DNA of 64,000 bases, from NCBI GenBank assembly GCA_050692555.1, contig JBOGVS010000006.1, positions 30,735-94,734 on the forward strand. The letters are read 5' to 3'. This stretch comes from DAITPV01 sp050692555 (GTDB lineage: Bacteria > Actinomycetota > UBA4738 > CALAEC01). Below are positions 16,074-23,843 of the stretch, piece by piece. The notes beneath the pieces were generated by a model. It ran no database searches, had not been told where the DNA came from, and worked only from the letters and a program-made list of their open reading frames with translations. Made by a program: the position numbers and the translations under genes. Positions within the stretch are counted from its first letter, which is position 1, and the number at the start of each line of letters is the position of its first letter.

Positions 16074-16849
16074 GCCCGTACGAGCGCATCCTGGTAGGCA
16101 CCGACGGGTCCGACTCCGCCAACCGAGCCGTGATGTATGCCGCGAACCTGGGAGCGGCCCTGGATGCTGAGGTGATCGTGAGCCACGCCTTCCGTCCGTC
16201 GGGCGAGGAGGCCGACCTGGGGACCCTGCGGAACGTCGGCGCCAGCCTGCTGCGAGACGCGGCCACGCGGCACCGGAGCGGAGCAACGATCCGGCCCGTG
16301 CTGCGGGAGGGAGAGGCATCCGAGGCCCTGGTGTCGCTGGCCCGCCAGGAGAGCTCGGACCTGATCGTGGTGGGCAACCGCGGCCTGGGCCGCCGCCGGG
16401 TCCAGATGGGGACCGTGCCGGCCAAGGTGTCCCACCGGGCGCCGTGCGACGTCCTCATCGCTCACACCACGGAGGCCCCCGTGGAGCGCGGCCCCCGCCG
16501 CATGATGATCTGCACCGACGGCACCCCGACGGCAACCCGAGCCGCGGAGGCCGGCGGAGCGCTGGCCCGATCGTTGGGAGCGAAGCCCCTCCTCCTCCAC
16601 GTGGGCCCGCCGGACCGGGGTGCCCAGGTCCTGGCCCGAACGGCCGAGGCACTTCCCGGCGAGGTGCGGACCCGGACCGTCGAGGGAGATCCCGCGGCGG
16701 AGATCCTGGCCGCCGCCAGAGAGGAGGGCGTGGACCTCATCGTGGTCGGGAACAAGGGGATGACCGGTCTCCGGCGGTTCCTGGCCAGCGTCCCCAGCCG
16801 GGTGGCCCGCGGCGCCCCCAGCCACGTCCTCCTGGTGAAGACGACCTAG
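16070..16849 (+). CDS. Universal stress protein, two tandem UspA domains
   Basis: A 259-residue protein with two Usp domains. The first starts YERILVGTDGSDSANRAV and contains the ATP-binding block VVGNRGLGRRRVQMGTVP. The second starts RRMMICTDGTPTATRAAE and ends VVGNKGMTGLRRFLASVPSR. Tandem Usp proteins of actinobacteria bind ATP and act in stress or dormancy; a precise role cannot be stated. GTG 16070 overlaps the upstream mazG-like stop, and I prefer it over GTG/ATG codons inside that gene. Confidence 0.9.
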   Translation: MSPYERILVGTDGSDSANRAVMYAANLGAALDAEVIVSHAFRPSGEEADLGTLRNVGASLLRDAATRHRSGATIRPVLREGEASEALVSLARQESSDLIVVGNRGLGRRRVQMGTVPAKVSHRAPCDVLIAHTTEAPVERGPRRMMICTDGTPTATRAAEAGGALARSLGAKPLLLHVGPPDRGAQVLARTAEALPGEVRTRTVEGDPAAEILAAAREEGVDLIVVGNKGMTGLRRFLASVPSRVARGAPSHVLLVKTT

Positions 16850-16959
16850 GGGGGTCCCCCGCGGGAGTGGTCGGGATCATGACCACCTGGCCAGGATCCT
16901 GACCACTGACTCGAGGCCCCGGCGCCAGCCAGCTCACAGGATCGGCGAACAGGAGTGAA

Positions 16960-17361
16960 CTAGCCCTCCCGCGGCCGGGTCCGAGGGATCTCCTGGGCCA
17001 CCTCAACCACATGGCCGTCGGGGTCCAGCAGGTGCACGGTCCGGTGGCCCCACGGCCGGTCCACCGGTCCGGTCAGGATCTCCGCGCCGGCCGCTCGAAG
17101 CCGGTCCGCCTCCGCATCCACGTCCTCGACCAGGAACAGGACCTCCCCGCCGAGCCCGGCTCCCACCGGACGCCGGGCGGTGTCGCCGATCAGCTCCGGG
17201 AGCCGGCCCCGTTCGTATAGCCCCAGCCGGATGCCTTCGGTGGCGAACTCCGCGTACCCGTGCTCGGCGAACTTGAAAGGGACCCCGAGCACGTCGCGAT
17301 AGAAGGCGATCGAGGCCTCGAGGTCGCGGACGTACAGGATGATCGAGCCCAGGACGCGCAC
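16960..17361 (-). CDS. VOC (glyoxalase/bleomycin-resistance fold) protein
   Basis: A 133-residue vicinal-oxygen-chelate protein with two beta-alpha-beta-beta-beta halves: ILYVRDLEASIAFYRDVLGV at the start and VLFLVEDVDAEADRLRAAGA in the middle, ending DPDGHVVEVAQEI. Possible metal ligands are E (YAEFATEGIRL) and H/E at the C-terminus (GHVVEVAQ). Family members include glyoxalase I, dioxygenases and antibiotic-binding proteins; the substrate is unknown. It starts at GTG 17361. It faces the convergent usp gene; the 110-base gap holds two direct copies of GATC(A/C)TGACCAC 22 bases apart, of unknown meaning. Confidence 0.88.
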   Translation of the reverse strand: MRVLGSIILYVRDLEASIAFYRDVLGVPFKFAEHGYAEFATEGIRLGLYERGRLPELIGDTARRPVGAGLGGEVLFLVEDVDAEADRLRAAGAEILTGPVDRPWGHRTVHLLDPDGHVVEVAQEIPRTRPREG

Positions 17362-17401
17362 GGTCGTATCGAACCACGCGGACGGACCCGGAGAGGGGCG
17401 C

Positions 17402-17407
17402 TACCCT
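17402..17407 (+). promoter_or_regulatory. -10 box (TACCCT) for a leaderless gene
   Basis: TACCCT ends 8 bases before GTG 17416; no ribosome site is visible. Confidence 0.4.
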
Positions 17408-17415
17408 GGGGCCTC

Positions 17416-18327
17416 GTGCGTACCAAGCGGGTCCTGTCAACGGCGGAGGGGAGCCGGCCCGAGGCGTTCGGGCCGGTGGAGTGGTCGCTGCTGGCCGCGG
17501 TGGGGCTCATGTGGGGCTCCTCGTTCCTGTTCATTGCCATCGGCCTCGAAACCTTCGAGCCCGCGGTGGTGTCCCTGGCTCGCCTGGGCCTGGGGACGGC
17601 GGCGATCTCCCTGGTTCCGGCGGCCCGGCGACCCGTGGCCCGCGAGGACATCCCCCGGATCGTCCTGCTCGCCCTGGTGTGGATGGCCATCCCGTTGCTG
17701 CTGTTCCCCATGGCCCAGGACCTGGGGCTGGCCTCGTCCGTGGCCGGGATGATCAACGGGGGGATGCCGCTGTTCGCCGCGCTGTTCGCCTGGATGCTCC
17801 TCCGGCGCCCTCCCGGCTCCCGGCAGGGGATCGGACTCCTCGTCGGGTTCGCCGGGGTGGTCCTGGTCACGCTGCCGGAGGTCCGGGGAGCATCCGCCAC
17901 CGCGCTCGGCGCGGTGCTGGCACTGGTGGCCACCGCCCTGTACGGGCTGGCGGCCAACATCACCGTTCCCCTCCAGCAGCGATACGGCGCCCTGCCCGTG
18001 GTGTTCCGGGCGCAGCTGGTCGCCCTTGTCGCCGTGCTTCCGTTCGGCGTGGCCGGTCTGCCGGGTTCGCGATTCGCATGGCCCGGAACTTTGGCCATGG
18101 TGGTTCTCGGCGTGTTCGGGACCGGGCTGGCGTTCATCGCCATGTCGAACCTGGTGGGCCGGGCCGGGGCCACCCGGGGGGCGGTGGCCATCTACTTCAT
18201 CCCGGTGGTGGCCCTGGTCCTCGGGGTGACCTTCCGGGACGAGTCGGTTGACCCGATCGCCCTGGTCGGAGTGGTCATGATCCTGGCCGGTGCCTGGCTG
18301 ACCACCCGCCGCGAGAGAGCCCGATGA
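17416..18327 (+). CDS. EamA-family (DMT) transporter
   Basis: A 303-residue drug/metabolite-type permease with ten predicted membrane helices in two EamA repeats. The first opens with WSLLAAVGLMWGSSFLFIAI, the second with LGAVLALVATALYGLAANI. It is probably an exporter of small metabolites in the inner membrane; the substrate is unknown. GTG 17416 is chosen because TACCCT ends 8 bases upstream. The stop overlaps the start of the RTX-type gene (ATGA), so the two are coupled. Confidence 0.9.
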   Translation: MRTKRVLSTAEGSRPEAFGPVEWSLLAAVGLMWGSSFLFIAIGLETFEPAVVSLARLGLGTAAISLVPAARRPVAREDIPRIVLLALVWMAIPLLLFPMAQDLGLASSVAGMINGGMPLFAALFAWMLLRRPPGSRQGIGLLVGFAGVVLVTLPEVRGASATALGAVLALVATALYGLAANITVPLQQRYGALPVVFRAQLVALVAVLPFGVAGLPGSRFAWPGTLAMVVLGVFGTGLAFIAMSNLVGRAGATRGAVAIYFIPVVALVLGVTFRDESVDPIALVGVVMILAGAWLTTRRERAR

Positions 18328-19193
18328 CGGTGCGCCTGGCCCTGCTCGTCCTGGCACTGGCCGCCGGAATGGTCGGCGCCGCCGCCCCTTCGGCCCTGCC
18401 GGGGAAGAAGCCTCCGGACGAATGCCTGGGCGCAAAGCCCACGATCAGAGGGACCAAGGCCAAGGACGTGCTCACCGGCACGGACGGCGACGACGTCATC
18501 GACGGCGGCGAGGGCAACGACCACATCACCGCGCTGGGAGGGAACGACCTGGTGTGCGGAGCCGACGGCAACGACACCCTCGACGGCGGAGCGGGCAACG
18601 ACACTCTGGAGGGTGGACTGGGCGCCGATACCTTCCTGGGCGGCCCCGACACGGACACCGTGAGCTTCCGGGATCGGACCGGACCGGTGATCGCGGAGAT
18701 CGACCGCGACGAGGGCGATGACGGCGACCCCACCCTCCGAGGCGGCAAGGGGGAGGGTGACACCATCACCCCGAGCGTGGAGAACGTGATCGGGGGGCGC
18801 GGAAGCGACAGCATGACCGGGGACAAGGACGCCAACGTGTTCCGAGGCCGCGGAGGGATCGACTCGTTCAGCGGCGGCAAGGGCGACGACGTGGCCAAGG
18901 GAGGAGCGGCTCAGGACTCGCTCCGGGGCGAGGAGGGCAACGACACGCTCCTGGGCGGCGGCGGGGACATGGACCTCCTCTCCGGCGAGGAGGGCAACGA
19001 CATCCTGACAGGCGGTCCCGGGGATAAGGACCAGGCCGACGGGGGCCCGGGGTCCGACGCGTGCGACGCGGAGAAGGAGAAGAAATGCGAGCTGGACCCC
19101 GGCCCGGCGCCGAGCCCCAGCCCTTCGCCGAGCCCCAGCCCTTCGCCTACGTCGACGCCGCCGTCAGCCGCTCGGCTATCTGCACGGCGTTGA
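18324..19193 (+). CDS. Secreted RTX-type (hemolysin-like Ca-binding repeat) protein
   Basis: A 289-residue protein with an N-terminal signal peptide (VRLALLVLALAAGMVGAAA) and RTX nonapeptides of type GGxGxDxLx, for example GGEGNDHIT, GADGNDTLD, GGAGNDTLE and GEEGNDILT, in two blocks (residues ~50-110 and ~165-240). The middle stretch has imperfect repeats. The C-terminus is a Pro-Ser run (PSPSPSPSPSP) encoded by a perfect 18-bp tandem duplication. Such repeats fold on calcium outside the cell. No lipase, protease or toxin domain is attached. The 3' end overlaps the convergent asd gene by 47 bases, so the Pro-Ser tail is antisense to the asd C-terminus. Confidence 0.85.
   Translation: MTVRLALLVLALAAGMVGAAAPSALPGKKPPDECLGAKPTIRGTKAKDVLTGTDGDDVIDGGEGNDHITALGGNDLVCGADGNDTLDGGAGNDTLEGGLGADTFLGGPDTDTVSFRDRTGPVIAEIDRDEGDDGDPTLRGGKGEGDTITPSVENVIGGRGSDSMTGDKDANVFRGRGGIDSFSGGKGDDVAKGGAAQDSLRGEEGNDTLLGGGGDMDLLSGEEGNDILTGGPGDKDQADGGPGSDACDAEKEKKCELDPGPAPSPSPSPSPSPSPTSTPPSAARLSARR
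19111..19146 (+). repeat. 18-bp tandem duplication encoding the Pro-Ser tail
   Basis: CGAGCCCCAGCCCTTCGC occurs twice head to tail and ends exactly where the convergent asd stop codon begins. In the RTX protein it encodes the PSPSPS tail. Confidence 0.85.
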
Positions 19194-20178
19194 GCGCGGC
19201 CCCCTTGCGGAGGTTGTCGCCCGCCGCGAACAGCAGCAGGGCCCGGGGCTGACCCTCGGGCCGGCGAACCCGGCCCACCAGCACCTCGTCGCGGCCCGCG
19301 GCGTCCACGGCCGTGGGGAACAGGTCCGCGGCGGGGTCGTCGACGACCTTCACTCCCGGCGTCCCGGCCAGGGCCACCCGAGCTTCGTGGGGATCGATGT
19401 CCCGGTCGAACGTGGCGTACACGCTCACCGAGTGGCCCACGACCACCGGCACCCGGACCACCGTGGCGGCCACCGGAAGCTCGGGAAGTCCCAGGATCTT
19501 CCGGCTCTCCCCCACCAGCTTGGCCTCTTCCGAGGTGGTGCCCTGGGGCTCGAACGTCCCTCCCCGAGGGATCACGTTGTACGCGATGGTTCGCCCGAAC
19601 ATCTCGCCGGCGGGGAGCGAGGCGGGATCGGGCCGGGCCAGCTCCTCTTCCTGGCCCCGGAGCTTCTCCACCTGCTCGAGGAGCTCCTGGACGCCACGGC
19701 GCCCGGCACCGGAGACCGACTGATAGGACGACACCACCATGGATGCCAGACCGGCCACCCGGTGGAGCGGAGCGACCGCCATGAGCGCGGTGATCGCCGT
19801 GCAGTTGGGGTTGGCCACGATGCCACGATGCGCGGCCAGGGCCTCGGCGTTGATCTCCGGGATCACCAGCGGGACGGCCGGATCCATCCGGAATGCCGAG
19901 GAGTTGTCCACCACCACCGCGCCGGCCTCGACCGCCCGGGGCGCCCATTCCCTGGAGGCGGTGGCGCCGGCGGAGAACAGCGCCAGGTCGACACCCTGGA
20001 ACGACTCGTCGCTCACCGCCCGGACCACGGCCCGGCCTCCGGCGAAGCCGAGCCGGCGGCCTTCGGAGCGAGGCGAGGCCAGGGCCACCAGGTCGCTCGT
20101 GGGGAACGATCGCTCCTCGAGCGTCCGGAGCATCTCCCGGCCCACCACCCCGGCGGCGCCCAGCACGGCAACCCTCAT
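19147..20178 (-). CDS. asd: Aspartate-semialdehyde dehydrogenase
   Basis: Asd reduces aspartyl phosphate to aspartate semialdehyde with NADPH, the second step towards lysine/DAP, threonine and methionine. The 343 residues start MRVAVLGAAGVVGREMLR (NADP fold), contain the nucleophile in NPNCTAI, and have the SYQSVSGAG block and the GGTFEPQGTTSEEAKL region. ATG 20178 gives the standard N-terminus; the longer open frame upstream is antisense noise. It lies downstream of lysC and a small zinc-ribbon gene on the same strand, a biosynthetic operon. Confidence 0.95.
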   Translation of the reverse strand: MRVAVLGAAGVVGREMLRTLEERSFPTSDLVALASPRSEGRRLGFAGGRAVVRAVSDESFQGVDLALFSAGATASREWAPRAVEAGAVVVDNSSAFRMDPAVPLVIPEINAEALAAHRGIVANPNCTAITALMAVAPLHRVAGLASMVVSSYQSVSGAGRRGVQELLEQVEKLRGQEEELARPDPASLPAGEMFGRTIAYNVIPRGGTFEPQGTTSEEAKLVGESRKILGLPELPVAATVVRVPVVVGHSVSVYATFDRDIDPHEARVALAGTPGVKVVDDPAADLFPTAVDAAGRDEVLVGRVRRPEGQPRALLLFAAGDNLRKGAALNAVQIAERLTAAST

Positions 20179-20215
20179 GGGCCCAATCCTACGAGACTCG
20201 CCTTCGGGCGGGACG

Positions 20216-20905
20216 CTACTTCCAGACCCAGTTGGCCAGCAGATCCTCGAACGCCAGCCGCGCCGTCTGGTAATCCGCCTCCGGAGAGAGGAGACGGATG
20301 TGCCAGGCACCGTCCTGCCGCACCAGGACCACGTCCCGGAGCTGCAGGATCCCTTCGGCCTCGGTGGGAACCGTGACGTCCCATCCGATGGCCTGCTCTC
20401 CGTCGATCTCCACAGCCTGCGACCGTCCGAGCGACAGGCCGTCGGCGATCTGGTTGATCCGGAACTGCTGGGCGTACGACTGGGTCGCTGCGGTGGGGTC
20501 GACCACCTCGTCGACGGTGACGGATGTGGCGGCATCGTAGGCGGTGGGGACGAACCGGTCCATGTTCTCCGTGCCGGCCAGCTGGCTGCCCCCCTCCCAC
20601 CCCGCAGGAATCTCGCTGCAATAGGAGAACAGCACGCTGGAGTACTTGCCCGCACAGGGGTCCGGCCGAAGCGAGGACCACAGCCAGAACCCGCCCCCGG
20701 CCAGGAGCAGGACCAACACGACGAGGATCCCCGGGAGGGCGCTGCGTTGCTTGGGGAGGGGGCCGACGTCCAGCTCCGCGACTTCGCCCTCTTCCCTGGC
20801 GGGGGGCCGGAGGGCCATGTCCGCCGGCTCCAGTGAACGGCCACACTGGTGGCAGAACTGCGCCTCCTCGAGGTTCTCCGACCGGCAGTTCGGACAGATC
20901 AGCAC
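20216..20905 (-). CDS. Zinc-ribbon membrane protein of unknown function
   Basis: A 229-residue protein with an N-terminal zinc ribbon (CPNCRSENLEEAQFCHQCG), a linker, one membrane helix (residues ~58-76, GILVVLVLLLAGGGFWLW), and an extracytoplasmic domain with two cysteines (DPCAGKYSS, FSYCSEIPAGW) and a lipoprotein-like mixed fold. I do not recognise the outer domain. The start is GTG 20905, one base after the lysC stop, so it is translationally coupled to lysC and followed by asd. Its place inside an aspartate-pathway operon is probably positional; a link to amino-acid synthesis is not shown by the sequence. Confidence 0.75.
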   Translation of the reverse strand: MLICPNCRSENLEEAQFCHQCGRSLEPADMALRPPAREEGEVAELDVGPLPKQRSALPGILVVLVLLLAGGGFWLWSSLRPDPCAGKYSSVLFSYCSEIPAGWEGGSQLAGTENMDRFVPTAYDAATSVTVDEVVDPTAATQSYAQQFRINQIADGLSLGRSQAVEIDGEQAIGWDVTVPTEAEGILQLRDVVLVRQDGAWHIRLLSPEADYQTARLAFEDLLANWVWK

Positions 20906-20906
20906 C

Positions 20907-22142
20907 TCAGTGTTCCCGAGCCACGGCTTCGTCGGACAGGGCGAAGCGATCGTGGAGGGTCCGGACCGCAGCCTCGACGTCGCCGGCCCGGATCACACAG
21001 GAGATCCTGATCGGGGAGGTGGAGATCATCTCGATGTTGATCCCCGCCTCCGCCAGGGCCTCGAACATCTCGGCGGCGACTCCCGGATGGGTCTTCATTC
21101 CCGCCCCCACCAGTGAGACCTTGGCGATACCGTCATCGGCGGTGAACCGAGCGGCGCCCACCTCGCCCACAACACCCTCCATGACCTGACGGGCATGGGG
21201 GAGATCGTCCTTGGGAACCGTGAACGACACGTCGGTGATGCCGTCCTTGGACACGTTCTGCACGATCGTGTCCACGTTGATCCCCTCGTCGGCCACGGCT
21301 CGGAAGATGGCGGCGGCGATCCCCGGGCGGTCCGGGACGCCCTCGAGCGTGATCTTGGCCTCGGTGGTGTCGTGGACCACGCCGGAGATGATGGCCTGCT
21401 CCATGCGCGCGTCTTCCTCCTTGACCCACGTCCCGTCCCCGTCGGAGAACGACGACCGGACGTGGAGCATGATTCCCGCTCCCCGAGCGTACTCCACGGA
21501 ACGCAGCTGGAGGACCCGAGCACCGGCCGCGGCCATCTCCAGCATCTCCTCGTAGGAAGCCGCGTGAAGCTTGCGGGCCTGGGGGATGATCCGAGGATCG
21601 GCGGTGTACACACCGCCCACGTCGGTGTGGATCTCGCACACCTCTGCGCCCAGCGCGGCGGCCAGCGCGACCGCGGTGGTGTCCGAGCCGCCCCGGCCCA
21701 GCGTGGTGACGTCGTAGGCGGTGGACACCCCCTGGAACCCGGCCACGATCACCACGTCTCCGCGGCCCAGGGCCTCCTGGATCCTCCCGGGGCGGATGTC
21801 GATGATCTTGGCCCGGCCGTGGCGGGTGTCGGTGATGATCCCTGCCTGCGACCCGGTGTAGCTCACCGCGGGATGGCCGGCGGCATTGATCGCGATGGCC
21901 AGGAGCGACATGGCGATCCGTTCCCCGGCGGTGAGGAGGAGGTCGAGCTCCCGGGCGTTCGGTATGGGAGTGAGCTGATGGGCCATGGCCAGGAGGTCGT
22001 CGGTGGTCCCCCCCATCGCGGACACCACCACGACCACGTCATTGCCCTGCTCCTTGGCCAGGAGCGCCCTGCGGGCGACAGCCTGGATGCGGTCGATGTC
22101 GGCGACGGATGTGCCGCCGTACTTCTGAACGATGATGGACAC
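20907..22142 (-). CDS. lysC: Aspartate kinase
   Basis: LysC phosphorylates aspartate, the first step of the aspartate family pathway. The 411 residues begin IIVQKYGGTSVADIDRI (the kinase signature, Tyr for the usual Phe) and contain VVVSAMGGTTDDLL and FQGVSTAYDVTTLGRGGSDTTA. They end with two ACT domains (EGVPDRPGIAAAIFRAVADE and VGAGMKTHPGVAAEMFEALA) that bind lysine/threonine for feedback control in relatives. Actinobacterial lysC often carries an internal start for a regulatory subunit; an internal GTG/ATG could serve but nothing proves it. The start is GTG 22142. It heads the lysC/zinc-ribbon/asd operon. Confidence 0.95.
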   Translation of the reverse strand: MSIIVQKYGGTSVADIDRIQAVARRALLAKEQGNDVVVVVSAMGGTTDDLLAMAHQLTPIPNARELDLLLTAGERIAMSLLAIAINAAGHPAVSYTGSQAGIITDTRHGRAKIIDIRPGRIQEALGRGDVVIVAGFQGVSTAYDVTTLGRGGSDTTAVALAAALGAEVCEIHTDVGGVYTADPRIIPQARKLHAASYEEMLEMAAAGARVLQLRSVEYARGAGIMLHVRSSFSDGDGTWVKEEDARMEQAIISGVVHDTTEAKITLEGVPDRPGIAAAIFRAVADEGINVDTIVQNVSKDGITDVSFTVPKDDLPHARQVMEGVVGEVGAARFTADDGIAKVSLVGAGMKTHPGVAAEMFEALAEAGINIEMISTSPIRISCVIRAGDVEAAVRTLHDRFALSDEAVAREH

Positions 22143-22164
22143 CGCGAGTCCTTTCCCTGGCGCC

Positions 22165-23163
22165 TCAGCGTAGCTCTGACGTTGATCTCCTGCCGGGCTG
22201 GCCCCCCCTGGGATCCCGATTGTCGATGTACTCGTTCAGCCAGGCCCTCGAGCTCAGGTAGAGCCGCCCTTCACGAACGGCTCGGAGGCGGCCGTTGCCT
22301 GCCAGTTGACGGAGGTATGCAGCGGAATACGGACCTTGGGTTGCCAACGCTGAGAGAGGAACGAGCTTCGCTTCACCCGCCAGGTTCGGGATCAGGAACC
22401 GGCTGAGCGTCCCGCGCACCGCCTGGGTGATGACTTCGGTCAGAGGCTTGGGATTGCCTCGATCCGCGGAATGGAGAGCCCTTAGGTATCGGGGTCGCCG
22501 CTCGGCCAGGATGACTGCAGGCGGGTACCCGGCATGGATCAGCATGAAGTTGAGGACCAGCCGCCCCACCCTGCCGTTCCCGTCAACGAAAGGATGGATC
22601 CGTTCCAGCCAGGCATGGTGGACGGCCGCGTGCGTGATGGGGTGGCCCTCGCGGCGGCGAGTTGAATCGCTCCACGCCTCAAGGTCGGCAGGGATGGCTG
22701 GGGGGAGCGAAACCTGGAGGTTACGGACTCGAACACCGCTCCGGCGCCAAGCTCCCGCTCGGTCGCGAGTGGCGGGGGGGTCAACCTCCCACACCAGGCG
22801 CATGGCCTGCTCATGGATCGTGGATACGACGCGGACGGGGACACCCTCGTAGTCCGCAGCGTGTTGATAGGCCCAGTCGGCAGCTCCCGCGTACCCCTCG
22901 ACCTCGAGCGTTTCGACCAGGTCGGCCGATACACGCCGGCGCTCGACGAGATCCTCGACCTGGGCCCGGGTCATCGTGTTTCCCTCGATCGCCGTCGAGT
23001 TGTGGACGTCGTCGATCCAGATCTCCCTCAGGACGTGGTCAGCCTCCACGGCCCTTGGGAGACCCCCCAGATGCTCGTGAAGGAGACCGACCTCCTCATC
23101 CAGGAGGGCCAGCAGCTCCTCGTGAGGGGGTCGGCCCGTCCTTTTCCTACTCTGAGAACCCAT
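22165..23163 (-). CDS. Fic-domain protein (class II) with C-terminal winged helix
   Basis: Fic proteins transfer AMP (or other phosphate moieties) from nucleotides to target hydroxyls. The catalytic loop HPFVDGNGRVGR is complete. An N-terminal inhibitory helix motif STAIEGN (S/TxxxEG/N) near residue 55 marks an autoinhibited class II enzyme. After the Fic core comes a winged-helix-like region (LATQGPYSAAYLRQLAGNGR, RAVREGRLYLSSRAWLNEYI), typical of Fic/DUF4172-style regulators that bind their own promoter. The ATG lies 9 bases after a TACTAT box in a short AT-rich gap. It sits between the lysC operon and recR with no partner gene. Target unknown. Confidence 0.9.
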   Translation of the reverse strand: MGSQSRKRTGRPPHEELLALLDEEVGLLHEHLGGLPRAVEADHVLREIWIDDVHNSTAIEGNTMTRAQVEDLVERRRVSADLVETLEVEGYAGAADWAYQHAADYEGVPVRVVSTIHEQAMRLVWEVDPPATRDRAGAWRRSGVRVRNLQVSLPPAIPADLEAWSDSTRRREGHPITHAAVHHAWLERIHPFVDGNGRVGRLVLNFMLIHAGYPPAVILAERRPRYLRALHSADRGNPKPLTEVITQAVRGTLSRFLIPNLAGEAKLVPLSALATQGPYSAAYLRQLAGNGRLRAVREGRLYLSSRAWLNEYIDNRDPRGGQPGRRSTSELR

Positions 23164-23172
23164 GGAAGTCTA

Positions 23173-23178
23173 ATAGTA
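23173..23178 (-). promoter_or_regulatory. -10 box (TACTAT) of the fic gene
   Basis: On the minus strand TACTAT ends 9 bases before ATG 23163, within an AT-richer 85-base gap to recR. Confidence 0.45.
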
Positions 23179-23248
23179 GCAAAAAGGGGTTCCATTCGTG
23201 TAGTTCTGTGGTTGAAGCGGCCAGAAACCGCAGGAGTAGGAAAAATCG

Positions 23249-23842
23249 CTACATCTCGCGGCGGCCCTCGAGGGCCTGACCCAGGGTCACCTCGTCCGCG
23301 TACTCGAGGTCACCGCCCACCGGGAGGCCCGAGGCCAGCCGGGTCACCTTGATCCCGACGGGCTTTAACAGACCCGCGACGTACATCGCGGTGGCGTTCC
23401 CCTCCAGGTTGGGGTTGGTGGCCAGGATGACCTCCTTGACGCCGTTGCGGCCGACCCGATCGAGGAGCTCCTGGACCCGGAGGTCCTCCGGCCCGATCCC
23501 CTGCATCGGCGAGATCGCCCCGCCCAGGACGTGGTACCGCCCCCTGACCACCCCGGCCTTCTCCAGCGAGGAGACGTCCTTCGGCTCCTCCACCACGCAC
23601 ACCACGGCGGGGTCCCGGGTGGGATCCGAGCAGTAGCGGCACAGCTCGCCCTCGGAGACCCCGAAGCACTCGCGGCAGAAGCGGACCCGGTCCTTGGCCT
23701 GGACGATCGCGTCGGCCAGCCGGCGAGCGTCGGGAGCCGAGGACTTGACGATGAAGAACGCCAGACGTTGCGCGGACTTCGGACCGATCCCCGGAAGGCG
23801 GTTCAGCTCGTCGACGAGGTCCTGGATCGGCCCTTCGTACAT
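23249..23842 (-). CDS. recR: Recombination mediator RecR
   Basis: RecR works with RecO/RecF to load RecA at gapped DNA. The 197 residues show the HhH region (LVDELNRLPGIGPKSAQRLA), the Cys4 zinc finger CRECFGVSEGELCRYC, and the Toprim domain (VVEEPKDVSSLEKAG, ATNPNLEGNATAMYV). ATG 23842 is one base past the dnaX stop (TGAGATG), the common dnaX-recR arrangement. The open frame extending far upstream is antisense/out-of-frame dnaX sequence. Confidence 0.96.
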   Translation of the reverse strand: MYEGPIQDLVDELNRLPGIGPKSAQRLAFFIVKSSAPDARRLADAIVQAKDRVRFCRECFGVSEGELCRYCSDPTRDPAVVCVVEEPKDVSSLEKAGVVRGRYHVLGGAISPMQGIGPEDLRVQELLDRVGRNGVKEVILATNPNLEGNATAMYVAGLLKPVGIKVTRLASGLPVGGDLEYADEVTLGQALEGRREM

Positions 23843-23843
23843 C

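Noticed and set aside
16850..16959. GATC(A/C)TGACCAC pair as a regulatory element
   Set aside because: Two short direct copies between convergent genes, without palindrome or promoter context; mentioned under the VOC gene only.
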